Below the pieces are notes generated by a model. That model was given only the letters and a program-made list of their open reading frames with translations, did not search any database and had not been told where the DNA came from. 64,000 nucleotides of DNA from Mucilaginibacter rivuli. Lineage in GTDB: Bacteria; Bacteroidota; Bacteroidia; Sphingobacteriales; Sphingobacteriaceae. Both the position numbers and the translations under genes were made by a program. The stretch is taken from positions 1 to 64,000 of the forward strand of contig NZ_JAHXPQ010000006.1 of the NCBI RefSeq assembly GCF_019391655.1. The letters are read 5' to 3'. Each line of letters opens with the position of its first letter. Position 1 is the first letter of the stretch. Shown one piece after another: positions 56,394 through 64,000 of the stretch.

Positions 56394-58130
56394 ATGGAAA
56401 CTACACAAGAAATAACAATTGACACTCCGAAAAAGGAAACCGTTGAGGTTTCGGGCTCGGTAGCTTTGCTGGAAGCACTGATAGCCGAGGGTGTTGAAAC
56501 TATTTTTGGTTATCCCGGCGGTGCCATCATGCCGATATATGATGCACTGTACGATTATAAAGAGAAATTAGAGCATATCCTTGTTCGCCATGAGCAAGGC
56601 GGTATTCACGCAGGGCAAGGTTATGCACGTACATCGGGCAAAGTAGGGGTGGTTTTCGCGACAAGCGGGCCAGGCGCCACCAACTTAATTACAGGCTTAG
56701 CCGATGCGCAGATTGACAGTACGCCATTGGTTTGTATTACCGGCCAGGTGTTCGCGCACTTGTTGGGTACTGATGCTTTCCAGGAAACGGATGTGATCAA
56801 CATCACCACCCCGGTTACCAAATGGAACTACCAGGTTACCGATGCCCGCGAGATCCCGGAAGCTATCGCCAAAGCATTCTACATCGCTAAAAGCGGCCGC
56901 CCCGGACCGGTATTGATCGACATTACCAAAAACGCTCAGATCCAGAAATTTGATTTTGAGGGTTATGTAAAATGCAAACATATCCGCAGCTACAAACCAA
57001 AACCGGTAGTAAGACACCAATACATTGAGCAAGCTGCAGAATTGATCAACCAGGCTAAAAAGCCGTTCATCTTATTCGGACAAGGGGTTTTATTGGGAAG
57101 TGCAGAGCAGGAGTTTAAAGCTTTTGTTGAAAAAAGCGGTATCCCGGCAGCATGGACAGTTTTGGGTGCAGGTGCAATCCCGACAGATCACCCTTTAAAT
57201 GTGGGTATGTTGGGTATGCACGGTAACTACGGGCCGAATGTTTTAACTAACGAGTGTGATGTATTGATCGCTATCGGGATGCGTTTTGATGACCGCGTTA
57301 CAGGCCGCTTAGATAAATATGCAAAACAGGCACAGGTTGTACATTTGGATATTGACCCTGCCGAAATTGACAAGAACGTAAAATCAACAGTACCCGTTTG
57401 GGGCGATTGTAAAGAGACTTTACCATTACTTACCGCTTTGGTTGACGAAAAACAACATACCGAATGGTTGGCTAAGTTTAACGAATATACCCGCCAGGAA
57501 GTTGAAGCTGTTATAGAAAAAGAGCTTAACCCAACTACCGAAGAAATGACAATGGGCGAAGTGATAAAACAACTGAATGACCTTACTTTAGGTGAAGCTG
57601 TTATTGTTACCGATGTAGGCCAGCACCAAATGGTAGCTTGCCGCTATGCCAAATTCAACAAAACACGCAGCAATGTTACCAGCGGCGGTTTAGGTACTAT
57701 GGGCTTTGCACTGCCTGCAGCCATAGGCGCTAAATTTGGTACGCCGGATCGTGAAGTTGTTGCCATTATTGGCGATGGTGGTTTCCAGATGACCTGCCAG
57801 GAATTAGGTACAATAATGCAAAGCGGCATCAATGTAAAGATCATCATATTAAACAACCGTTTCCTGGGTATGGTTCGCCAATGGCAGGAGTTGTTTAATG
57901 AGAAACGTTACTCTTTCGTTGATATACAGAGCCCGAACTTTGTAACCCTGGCAAGTGCCTACGGTATTCCGGGCAAAACAATTAACAACCGTACAGACCT
58001 TCCCGGCGCGTTAAAAGAAATGCTTGCTAACAAAGGCTCGTTCCTGTTAGAAGTAATGGTAACCAAAGAGAACAATGTATTCCCGATGGTACCACAGGGG
58101 TGTAGTGTAAGCGAAATTCGTTTAAAGTAA
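56394..58130 (+). CDS. ilvB: Acetolactate synthase large subunit
   Basis: The 578-residue thiamine diphosphate enzyme has the catalytic Glu in HILVRHEQGG near residue 62 and the ThDP motif GDGGFQMTCQELGTI with the NN pair (IILNNRFLGM). It joins pyruvate with pyruvate or 2-ketobutyrate at the head of the pathway. Repeated words (aattcgaaat) lie just before the start. The small subunit gene begins 8 bases after the stop codon. Confidence 0.96.
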   Translation: METTQEITIDTPKKETVEVSGSVALLEALIAEGVETIFGYPGGAIMPIYDALYDYKEKLEHILVRHEQGGIHAGQGYARTSGKVGVVFATSGPGATNLITGLADAQIDSTPLVCITGQVFAHLLGTDAFQETDVINITTPVTKWNYQVTDAREIPEAIAKAFYIAKSGRPGPVLIDITKNAQIQKFDFEGYVKCKHIRSYKPKPVVRHQYIEQAAELINQAKKPFILFGQGVLLGSAEQEFKAFVEKSGIPAAWTVLGAGAIPTDHPLNVGMLGMHGNYGPNVLTNECDVLIAIGMRFDDRVTGRLDKYAKQAQVVHLDIDPAEIDKNVKSTVPVWGDCKETLPLLTALVDEKQHTEWLAKFNEYTRQEVEAVIEKELNPTTEEMTMGEVIKQLNDLTLGEAVIVTDVGQHQMVACRYAKFNKTRSNVTSGGLGTMGFALPAAIGAKFGTPDREVVAIIGDGGFQMTCQELGTIMQSGINVKIIILNNRFLGMVRQWQELFNEKRYSFVDIQSPNFVTLASAYGIPGKTINNRTDLPGALKEMLANKGSFLLEVMVTKENNVFPMVPQGCSVSEIRLK

Positions 58131-58138
58131 TTAAGATC

Positions 58139-58744
58139 ATGACTGAGCAAATAACAGAAAAGCAGGAATATAACATCACGGTTTACACCGAGAACCAGAT
58201 AGGTTTGCTAAACCGTATCGCTATTATATTTACCCGCCGTAAAATAAATATAGATAGCCTGAACACTTCACCATCTGAGGTTGACAGCATCCACCGTTTC
58301 AATATCGTTATTACCGAAACTGAAGAAGTGGTACGCAAAGTTTGCCGCCAGATAGAAAAGCAGGTAGAAGTACTAAAAGTTTATTACCATACCAATGCCG
58401 ATGTAATTTGGCAGGAAATGGCGCTTTACAAAGTATCAACAGACGTTATTGCCGAGAAGGTAAGCGTTGAGCGTTTATTACGCGAAAACGGTGCACGTGC
58501 CGTGGTTATCCGTAAGGACTATACGATTTTTGAGACCACGGGCCATCGCGAAGAAACTGATGCATTGGTAGCTATTTTGCAACCTTACGGCCTGATAGAA
58601 TTTGTACGCAGCGCACGCATCGCAATCATAAAAGATAGCGATGGCTTTAACCGCAAATTACGCGAATTTGAGCGCCTTGAACCAGGTGAAGATGTGATGG
58701 AAAACGAATACCTGGGGCAGGGCCAAAAAGTGTTCAGCATGTAA
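58139..58744 (+). CDS. ilvN: Acetolactate synthase small (regulatory) subunit
   Basis: The 201-residue protein has two ACT-type domains: an N-terminal one (NITVYTENQIGLLNRIAIIF) that binds feedback valine, and a C-terminal one (ALYKVSTD..., VRSARIAIIK). It is longer than the E. coli IlvN of about 96 residues and corresponds to the two-domain form. It is translated right after ilvB and forms the holoenzyme with it. Confidence 0.94.
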   Translation: MTEQITEKQEYNITVYTENQIGLLNRIAIIFTRRKINIDSLNTSPSEVDSIHRFNIVITETEEVVRKVCRQIEKQVEVLKVYYHTNADVIWQEMALYKVSTDVIAEKVSVERLLRENGARAVVIRKDYTIFETTGHREETDALVAILQPYGLIEFVRSARIAIIKDSDGFNRKLREFERLEPGEDVMENEYLGQGQKVFSM

Positions 58745-58846
58745 TTGAGGCAAAAAGAGAATAACTAACTAATCAAATCAATAATAACAAATAAGCTTCG
58801 GTGGTAGCAACATCACTGATAAAATCAAATCAAAAACAATAAAAAA

Positions 58847-59905
58847 ATGGCACAACTAAATTTCGGCGGTACTGTAGAGAATGTAGTAACCCGCGAAGAG
58901 TTCCCGTTAGCTAAAGCTCAGGAAGTATTAAAAAATGAAACTGTAGCGGTTATCGGTTACGGTGTACAAGGCCCAGGTCAGGCTTTAAACCAAAAAGACA
59001 ACGGCATCAACGTAATTGTTGGTCAGCGTAAAAATTCAAAAACATGGGATAAAGCTATTGCTGACGGATTTGTACCCGGCGAAACTTTGTTCGAAATTGA
59101 AGAAGCTTTAGAGCGCGGTACCATTATTTGCTACTTATTGAGCGATGCTGCACAGATAGCTTTATGGCCAACTGTACAAAAACACTTAACCCCGGGTAAA
59201 GCATTATACTTCTCTCACGGTTTTGGTATCACTTTTAAAGAGCAAACAGGTATCGTTCCTCCTGCTGATGTTGACGTATTTTTGGTTGCTCCAAAAGGAT
59301 CGGGTACTTCATTGCGCCGTATGTTTTTGCAAGGCCGTGGCTTAAACTCAAGCTACGCTATCTTCCAGGATGCAACTGGTAAAGCTTTTGAGCGTGTTAT
59401 CGCTTTAGGTATCGCTGTAGGTAGCGGTTACTTGTTCGAAACCAATTTCAAAAAAGAAGTATATAGCGATTTAACCGGCGAGCGTGGTACTTTAATGGGA
59501 TGTATCCAGGGTATCTTCGCTGCTCAATACGAAGTTTTACGTAAAAACGGTCACTCACCATCAGAATCATTTAACGAAACTGTTGAAGAGTTAACACAAT
59601 CATTAATGCCGTTAGTTGCAGAAAACGGTATGGACTGGATGTATGCCAATTGCTCAACTACCGCTCAACGTGGTGCTTTAGACTGGTGGAAAAAATTCCG
59701 TGACGCTACTAAACCGGTATTCGAAGAATTATATGACAGCGTTGCTACAGGAAAAGAATCACAACGTTCTATCGACCTGAACAGCCAACCTGATTACCGT
59801 GTGAAACTGGATGCTGAATTAGCCGAACTACGCGAAAGCGAATTATGGCAAGCAGGCAAAACTGTACGCAGTTTACGCCCTGAGAACCAACCGGTGGAAG
59901 CATAA
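58847..59905 (+). CDS. ilvC: Ketol-acid reductoisomerase, class I
   Basis: The 352-residue enzyme converts acetohydroxy acids to dihydroxy acids. The nucleotide motif reads GYGVQGPGQALN, where many class I enzymes have GYGSQGHAQALN; the His-Ala to Pro-Gly change is seen in the sequence and, to my knowledge, recurs in this phylum. The acidic metal-binding region (LTGERGTLMG, then FNETVEELTQ) is kept. NADPH or NADH preference is not clear from the loop VGQRKNSKT. Confidence 0.95.
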   Translation: MAQLNFGGTVENVVTREEFPLAKAQEVLKNETVAVIGYGVQGPGQALNQKDNGINVIVGQRKNSKTWDKAIADGFVPGETLFEIEEALERGTIICYLLSDAAQIALWPTVQKHLTPGKALYFSHGFGITFKEQTGIVPPADVDVFLVAPKGSGTSLRRMFLQGRGLNSSYAIFQDATGKAFERVIALGIAVGSGYLFETNFKKEVYSDLTGERGTLMGCIQGIFAAQYEVLRKNGHSPSESFNETVEELTQSLMPLVAENGMDWMYANCSTTAQRGALDWWKKFRDATKPVFEELYDSVATGKESQRSIDLNSQPDYRVKLDAELAELRESELWQAGKTVRSLRPENQPVEA

Positions 59906-59919
59906 AAAAACAAGTCGAT

Positions 59920-59974
59920 AGTCCATAGTCTTTAGTCGTGAGTCATTTTTTGATACCGATTAAGACTATGGACT
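59920..59974 (+). repeat. Inverted repeat between ilvC and methyltransferase
   Basis: AGTCCATAGTCTT (59920-59932) and AAGACTATGGACT (59962-59974) form a perfect 13-bp pair. The surrounding bases are packed with near-copies (AGTC, GACT words) up to the ATG at 59997. There is no T-tract. It belongs to the same class of word-like repeats as those at 5004 and 51614. Confidence 0.85.
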
Positions 59975-59996
59975 TAAGACTATTGACTCAAGACTC

Positions 59997-60755
59997 ATGA
60001 AATGGAACGCTGAATTATATGACCAAAAGCACGCTTTCGTATTCCAATACGGTGAGAGTGTTATGGAATTGCTGGATGTACAACCCGGCGAGCGTATCCT
60101 TGATCTGGGCTGCGGTACCGGTTACTTAACACAGCAGATAAGTGAGCTTGATGCTGATGTGGTAGGAATTGATTACTCGCCCGAAATGATACAGAAGGCC
60201 AGGCAAAGCTACCCTGAAGTATCATTCAGTGTTGCCGATGCATCAAAGTTCAGTTTTACCGAGCCTTTTGATGCGGTGTTCAGCAACGCGGCGTTGCACT
60301 GGGTGAAAGACCACGATGCCATGATGAAATGCGTTTACCACAGCCTTAAACCCGGCGGCCGCTTTGTTGCCGAAATGGGCGGTAAGGGTAACGTACTGCA
60401 ATTAATAACTGCAACAAAACAAGTATTGTTAAAGCACGGCTTTGCTAAACAAGCTGAAACAATGATATGGCGTTTCCCAAGCCTGGGTGAATATACCAGC
60501 GAGTTGGAGAACCATGGTTTCAGGGTAACATTTGCCGCTCATTTTGACCGCCCTACTGCCCTGCAGGATGGCGACCAGGGTGTAGCCAAATGGATAGCCA
60601 TGTTTGGCGAACAATATTTTGAAGGCGTGCCTTCAAACCAAAAACAGCAAATGCTGCAAGAAATTACAGAGCTGCTACGCCCCCACTATTATCGTGAAGG
60701 GCAGTGGTTCTCTGATTATGTGAGATTAAGATTTACTGCTGTTAAGCAGTTATAA
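59997..60755 (+). CDS. SAM-dependent methyltransferase, Tam/Tmt1-like
   Basis: The 252-residue class I methyltransferase has motif I LDLGCGTGY near 34-42, the acidic residue after beta2 in VVGIDYSPEM, and post-motif FSNAALHWVKDH near 93-104. These and the C-terminal layout resemble trans-aconitate methyltransferase (Tam, Tmt1). The yeast Tmt1 also methylates 3-isopropylmalate. It lies between ilvC and leuA in an operon where isopropylmalate is made, so that substrate is a natural guess, not shown here. Confidence 0.8.
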   Translation: MKWNAELYDQKHAFVFQYGESVMELLDVQPGERILDLGCGTGYLTQQISELDADVVGIDYSPEMIQKARQSYPEVSFSVADASKFSFTEPFDAVFSNAALHWVKDHDAMMKCVYHSLKPGGRFVAEMGGKGNVLQLITATKQVLLKHGFAKQAETMIWRFPSLGEYTSELENHGFRVTFAAHFDRPTALQDGDQGVAKWIAMFGEQYFEGVPSNQKQQMLQEITELLRPHYYREGQWFSDYVRLRFTAVKQL

Positions 60756-60847
60756 GTTATCGATTGTCGGTTAATTGACGATCGTAAACTCCAATAAATA
60801 AAAACTGAAAACTGTCAACTAAAAATTGACAACTAAACAAACAAGAT

Positions 60848-62014
60848 ATGTTACACGATCCAAACCGCGTTTATGTTTTTGATACCACGCTTCGCGATGG
60901 CGAGCAGGTGCCGGGATGCCAATTGACCACCCCTGAAAAAATCGAAATAGCCCATGAACTTGAGTCGCTGGGTGTTGACATTATTGAAGCAGGTTTCCCG
61001 ATATCAAGCCCCGGCGATTTCCAGAGCGTGGTAGAAATATCAAAAGCGGTAAAAAATCCTACCGTTTGCGCGCTTACCCGTGCCAATAAAGGCGATATTG
61101 ATGCCGCTGTTGAGGCTTTGGCTTATGCCAAGCACCCGCGTATACATACCGGTATCGGCTCATCGGACATGCACATTAAGCACAAATTTAACAGCACCCG
61201 CGAAGAGATATTGGAGCGCGCTGTTGAGGCGGTGAAATATGCCAAAAAATCTGTTGAAGATATTGAGTTTTATGCTGAAGATGCAGGCCGTGCCGACGTC
61301 CGCTTTTTGGCTCAGATGGTCGAGGCGGTCATCGCGGCAGGTGCCACCGTGGTAAACATACCAGATACCAACGGCTACTGCCTGCCCGACCAATATGGCG
61401 AGAAAATAAAATTCTTAAAAGAAAACGTCAAAAACATTGATAAGGCAATTATCTCGGTACATTGCCATAATGATTTGGGCTTAGCTACTGCAAACTCCAT
61501 AGCAGGCTTACAAAACGGTGCCCGCCAGATAGAAGGCACCATTAACGGTATAGGCGAACGCGCAGGAAATACTTCGATTGAAGAAGTAGTAATGATCCTG
61601 AAAACGCACTCGGTTTTGGGCCTGCATACCAACATCAACACCAAAAACTTTTACGAACTTAGCCACATGGTAAGCACACAAATGCGCATGCCGGTACAAC
61701 CCAATAAAGCTATTGTTGGCAGCAACGCTTTCGCGCATAGCTCGGGTATACATCAGGATGGCTTTTTAAAGAACCGTGAAAATTACGAGATCATTCGCCC
61801 TGAGGATGTTGGTTTCCCAAGCGCTACCATTGTTTTAACCGCGCGTAGTGGCCGCCATGCTTTAAAATTTCACTTAGAGCGTTTAGGTTATAATTTAGAT
61901 AAACAAGAGCTGGCCAATGCTTACCAGAGTTTCCTGGTATTGGCCGATGGCAAATTAGACATTGATGATAACGATTTAACCACGCTGATGATAGCTGTTA
62001 AGCAATTGGCATAA
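60848..62014 (+). CDS. leuA: 2-isopropylmalate synthase, catalytic-only form
   Basis: The 388-residue TIM-barrel enzyme condenses acetyl-CoA with 2-ketoisovalerate. It has [13 protein letters not shown] near residue 11 with the metal-binding Asp, [12 protein letters not shown] near 203 and the subdomain residues [10 protein letters not shown]. coli LeuA is 523 residues and has a C-terminal leucine-binding domain; that domain is absent here. Homocitrate synthases are related, but the context and motifs favour LeuA. Feedback by leucine may therefore be lost or exerted elsewhere. Confidence 0.9.
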   Translation: MLHDPNRVYVFDTTLRDGEQVPGCQLTTPEKIEIAHELESLGVDIIEAGFPISSPGDFQSVVEISKAVKNPTVCALTRANKGDIDAAVEALAYAKHPRIHTGIGSSDMHIKHKFNSTREEILERAVEAVKYAKKSVEDIEFYAEDAGRADVRFLAQMVEAVIAAGATVVNIPDTNGYCLPDQYGEKIKFLKENVKNIDKAIISVHCHNDLGLATANSIAGLQNGARQIEGTINGIGERAGNTSIEEVVMILKTHSVLGLHTNINTKNFYELSHMVSTQMRMPVQPNKAIVGSNAFAHSSGIHQDGFLKNRENYEIIRPEDVGFPSATIVLTARSGRHALKFHLERLGYNLDKQELANAYQSFLVLADGKLDIDDNDLTTLMIAVKQLA

Positions 62015-62065
62015 TTGATCGTTTCGAAAAAACAGAGTACATATACACAATCAGAAATAAAAAAG

Positions 62066-63472
62066 ATGAGCACAACATTATTTGATAAGGTGTGGGACGC
62101 ACACGTAGTTCGCAAAATTGAAGGCGGGCCCGATGTCCTTTTTATCGATCGTCACCTGATACACGAGGTGACCAGTCCGGTAGCCTTTTTAGGCTTAAAG
62201 AGCAGGGGTATTGGCGTTTTGTATCCAAACCGCACATTTGCCACTGCCGATCATAACACACCAACCATCAACCAGCATCTGCCCGTTGCCGATCCGCTTT
62301 CGGCTAACCAGCTAAACGCGTTGGAGAGCAACTCTAAAGAGTATGGCATCAGCCACTGGGGTTTAGGTCATCAAAAAAATGGTATCGTACACGTAGTAGG
62401 TCCCGAGTATGGTATTACCCAACCCGGAGCTACCATTGTTTGCGGCGACTCGCATACCTCAACTCATGGTGCTTTTGGCGCTATCGCTTTTGGAATAGGC
62501 ACATCAGAGGTTGAAATGGTATTGTCAACACAATGCATTATGCAGCCAAAGCCTAAAAAAATGCGCATTAACGTAAATGGCAAATTAGGCGTTGGTGTTA
62601 CCCCTAAGGACGTAGCATTGTTCATCATATCAAAACTAACTACCTCGGGCGCTACAGGTTATTTTGTAGAGTACGCAGGTGACGTTTTTGAAAACATGAC
62701 CATGGAAGGGCGTATGACGGTTTGTAACTTAAGTATTGAGATGGGTGCACGTGGCGGTATGATAGCCCCTGATGAAACCACCATCAACTACGTTAAAGGC
62801 CGTGAGTTTAGCCCTAAAGGCGAAGCCTGGGATAAAGCCTTAGCTTACTATAAAACTTTAAAAACTGACGAAGACGCTGTTTTTGATAAAGAACTGACGT
62901 TTGATGGCTCTACCATTGAACCGATGATCACTTACGGTACCAACCCGGGTATGGGCATGGGCATATCACAGGATATCCCGGATGCTGAACATGTTGAAGG
63001 TGGTGCTGCAACTTACGAAAAATCGCTAAACTACATGGGTTTCTCTGAAGGCGACCACATGATAGGCAAACCGGTTGACTTTGTATTCGTAGGCAGCTGT
63101 ACCAATGGCCGTATTGAAGATTTCAGGGCGTTCACGTCACTTGTAAAAGGCAAACATAAAGCTGATAATGTTACTGCCTGGTTAGTACCGGGATCGCACA
63201 TTGTTGAAGCGCAGATTAAAGAAGAAGGCTTGTTAGACATTTTGACCGAAGCTGGTTTTGTATTGCGCCAGCCGGGTTGCTCTGCTTGTTTGGCTATGAA
63301 TGACGATAAAGTACCTGCAGGCAAATACGCGGTAAGTACTTCTAACCGTAACTTTGAAGGTCGCCAGGGGCCGGGTTCGCGCACCATGCTGGCCAGTCCG
63401 CTTGTTGCCGCTGCCGCCGCTGTTACCGGCGTAGTTACTGATCCGAGGACTTTAATTGAAGAATTAGTTTAA
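62066..63472 (+). CDS. leuC: 3-isopropylmalate dehydratase large subunit
   Basis: The 468-residue aconitase-family subunit carries the [4Fe-4S] ligands: Cys in [12 protein letters not shown] and the pair in [10 protein letters not shown]. It isomerises 2- to 3-isopropylmalate together with LeuD. The ATG at 62066 gives the standard start ([15 protein letters not shown]); a TTG at 62015 gives a longer frame that is probably not used. The leader is 51 bases after leuA. Confidence 0.96.
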   Translation: MSTTLFDKVWDAHVVRKIEGGPDVLFIDRHLIHEVTSPVAFLGLKSRGIGVLYPNRTFATADHNTPTINQHLPVADPLSANQLNALESNSKEYGISHWGLGHQKNGIVHVVGPEYGITQPGATIVCGDSHTSTHGAFGAIAFGIGTSEVEMVLSTQCIMQPKPKKMRINVNGKLGVGVTPKDVALFIISKLTTSGATGYFVEYAGDVFENMTMEGRMTVCNLSIEMGARGGMIAPDETTINYVKGREFSPKGEAWDKALAYYKTLKTDEDAVFDKELTFDGSTIEPMITYGTNPGMGMGISQDIPDAEHVEGGAATYEKSLNYMGFSEGDHMIGKPVDFVFVGSCTNGRIEDFRAFTSLVKGKHKADNVTAWLVPGSHIVEAQIKEEGLLDILTEAGFVLRQPGCSACLAMNDDKVPAGKYAVSTSNRNFEGRQGPGSRTMLASPLVAAAAAVTGVVTDPRTLIEELV

Positions 63473-63480
63473 TAAACCAT

Positions 63481-63512
63481 TCGCACATCTGCACATTCGC
63501 ATATTTGCACAT
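63481..63512 (+). repeat. Octamer array before leuD
   Basis: Four tandem octamers TCGCACAT, CTGCACAT, TCGCATAT and TTGCACAT lie 8 bases after the leuC stop. The leuD ATG (63523) is 10 bases further. This is the same octamer family, at the same spacing, as before atpC. Confidence 0.85.
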
Positions 63513-63522
63513 TAAAAAAATT

Positions 63523-64000
63523 ATGGCTTACGATAAATTTACGGTATTGCAAAGCACAGCAGTACCGCTCCCGATAGAGAATGTTGATACTGACCAGTTG
63601 ATACCCGCCCGCTTTTTAAAAGCTACTGAGCGTGTTGGCTTTGGCGATAACCTTTTCCGCGACTGGCGCTATAACCCGGATAACACTCCTAAAAAGGACT
63701 TCGTGTTAAACAACCCTATTTACAGTGGTAAGATACTGGTTGGTGGTAAAAACTTTGGTTCGGGCTCATCGCGCGAGCATGCTGCCTGGGCTGTTTATGA
63801 TTATGGCTTCCGCGCGGTAGTGTCAAGCTTTTTTGCCGATATCTTTAAAAACAACTGTTTGAACATTGGCGTATTGCCGGTACAGGTTAGTCCTGAATTT
63901 GCCGACAAAGTATTTGCCGCTATTCACGCCGATCCGAAAACCGAGCTGGAGATCAACCTTCCTGCCCAAACCATCACTTTGATTGCAACAGGCGAAAGCG
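63523..64000 (+). CDS. leuD: 3-isopropylmalate dehydratase small subunit (partial)
   Basis: The frame starts [10 protein letters not shown] and runs off the right edge after 159 codons. It has [14 protein letters not shown] near 21-34 and the swivel-domain signature [17 protein letters not shown] near 83-99. The full protein should be about 195-200 residues, so about 40 are missing because of the window edge. It forms the active isomerase with LeuC. Confidence 0.95.
   Translation, partial: MAYDKFTVLQSTAVPLPIENVDTDQLIPARFLKATERVGFGDNLFRDWRYNPDNTPKKDFVLNNPIYSGKILVGGKNFGSGSSREHAAWAVYDYGFRAVVSSFFADIFKNNCLNIGVLPVQVSPEFADKVFAAIHADPKTELEINLPAQTITLIATGES

Overview
The window is chromosomal DNA from a Bacteroidota bacterium, most likely Sphingobacteriaceae (Mucilaginibacter- or Pedobacter-like; I infer this from gene families and promoter style, not from a search). 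The pointers are Bacteroidota promoters (TTTG, a gap of about 19, TAnnTTTG), A-rich leaders instead of strong ribosome binding sites, atpD-atpC split from the rest of the ATP synthase genes, a FadL-type porin, LemA/TPM genes and a large exopolysaccharide locus. I see no transposase, integrase, phage gene or CRISPR array. Real genes fill nearly everything between about 0.6 kb and the right edge.

Layout. 1-636: a leader region with three tandem leftward promoters that resembles an rRNA-type promoter array for an operon off the left edge. 0.6-5.6 kb: CoA-binding protein, FAD oxidoreductase, LemA, two TPM proteins and a Nudix hydrolase. 5.7-11.5 kb: dnaA, a methylmalonyl-CoA mutase-type subunit, an A-type Fe-S carrier and a MacB/FtsX permease. 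11.5-16.7 kb (minus): nucleotide-sugar genes ugd, UDP-glucuronate decarboxylase-like, galE and rfbB, ending in a CpsB-type phosphatase. 16.8-21.9 kb: Kdo transferase, then a 1312-residue single-module NRPS with a triple membrane/hexapeptide C-terminus like poly-lysine synthetase. 22.1-27.5 kb (minus): two multi-PAS sensor kinases. 28.0-43.2 kb (plus): a 15-gene polysaccharide locus. 43.3-54.1 kb: obg, adk, tRNA-Arg, peroxiredoxin, quinone oxidoreductase, SGNH lipoprotein, FadL porin, atpD-atpC, a GGCT-like gene and an alpha/beta hydrolase. 54.4 kb to the edge: a leader-peptide attenuator followed by ilvD-ilvB-ilvN-ilvC, a methyltransferase, leuA, leuC and the start of leuD.

How the genes work together. 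The minus-strand sugar-nucleotide genes supply precursors (UDP-GlcA, UDP-Xyl-like, UDP-Gal, dTDP-4-keto sugars) that the plus-strand locus could assemble. That locus starts with a stand-alone receiver, then an initiating sugar transferase carrying a degenerate receiver domain, then a TolC-like protein, a Wzz/BY-kinase-like co-polymerase with a degraded catalytic site, eight further (putative) glycosyltransferases, a Wzy/WaaL-type protein and an acyltransferase. With the two kinases upstream this suggests polysaccharide output under direct signalling control, but no Wza and no Wzx is present in the locus.

The points most worth following are: the branched-chain leader-peptide attenuator in front of ilvD; the Tam/Tmt1-like methyltransferase inside the leucine genes; the Pls-like synthetase; the pseudo-receiver sugar transferase; a 44-residue membrane protein hidden in the polysaccharide locus; and a set of short word-like repeats that sit just upstream of start codons at many loci.
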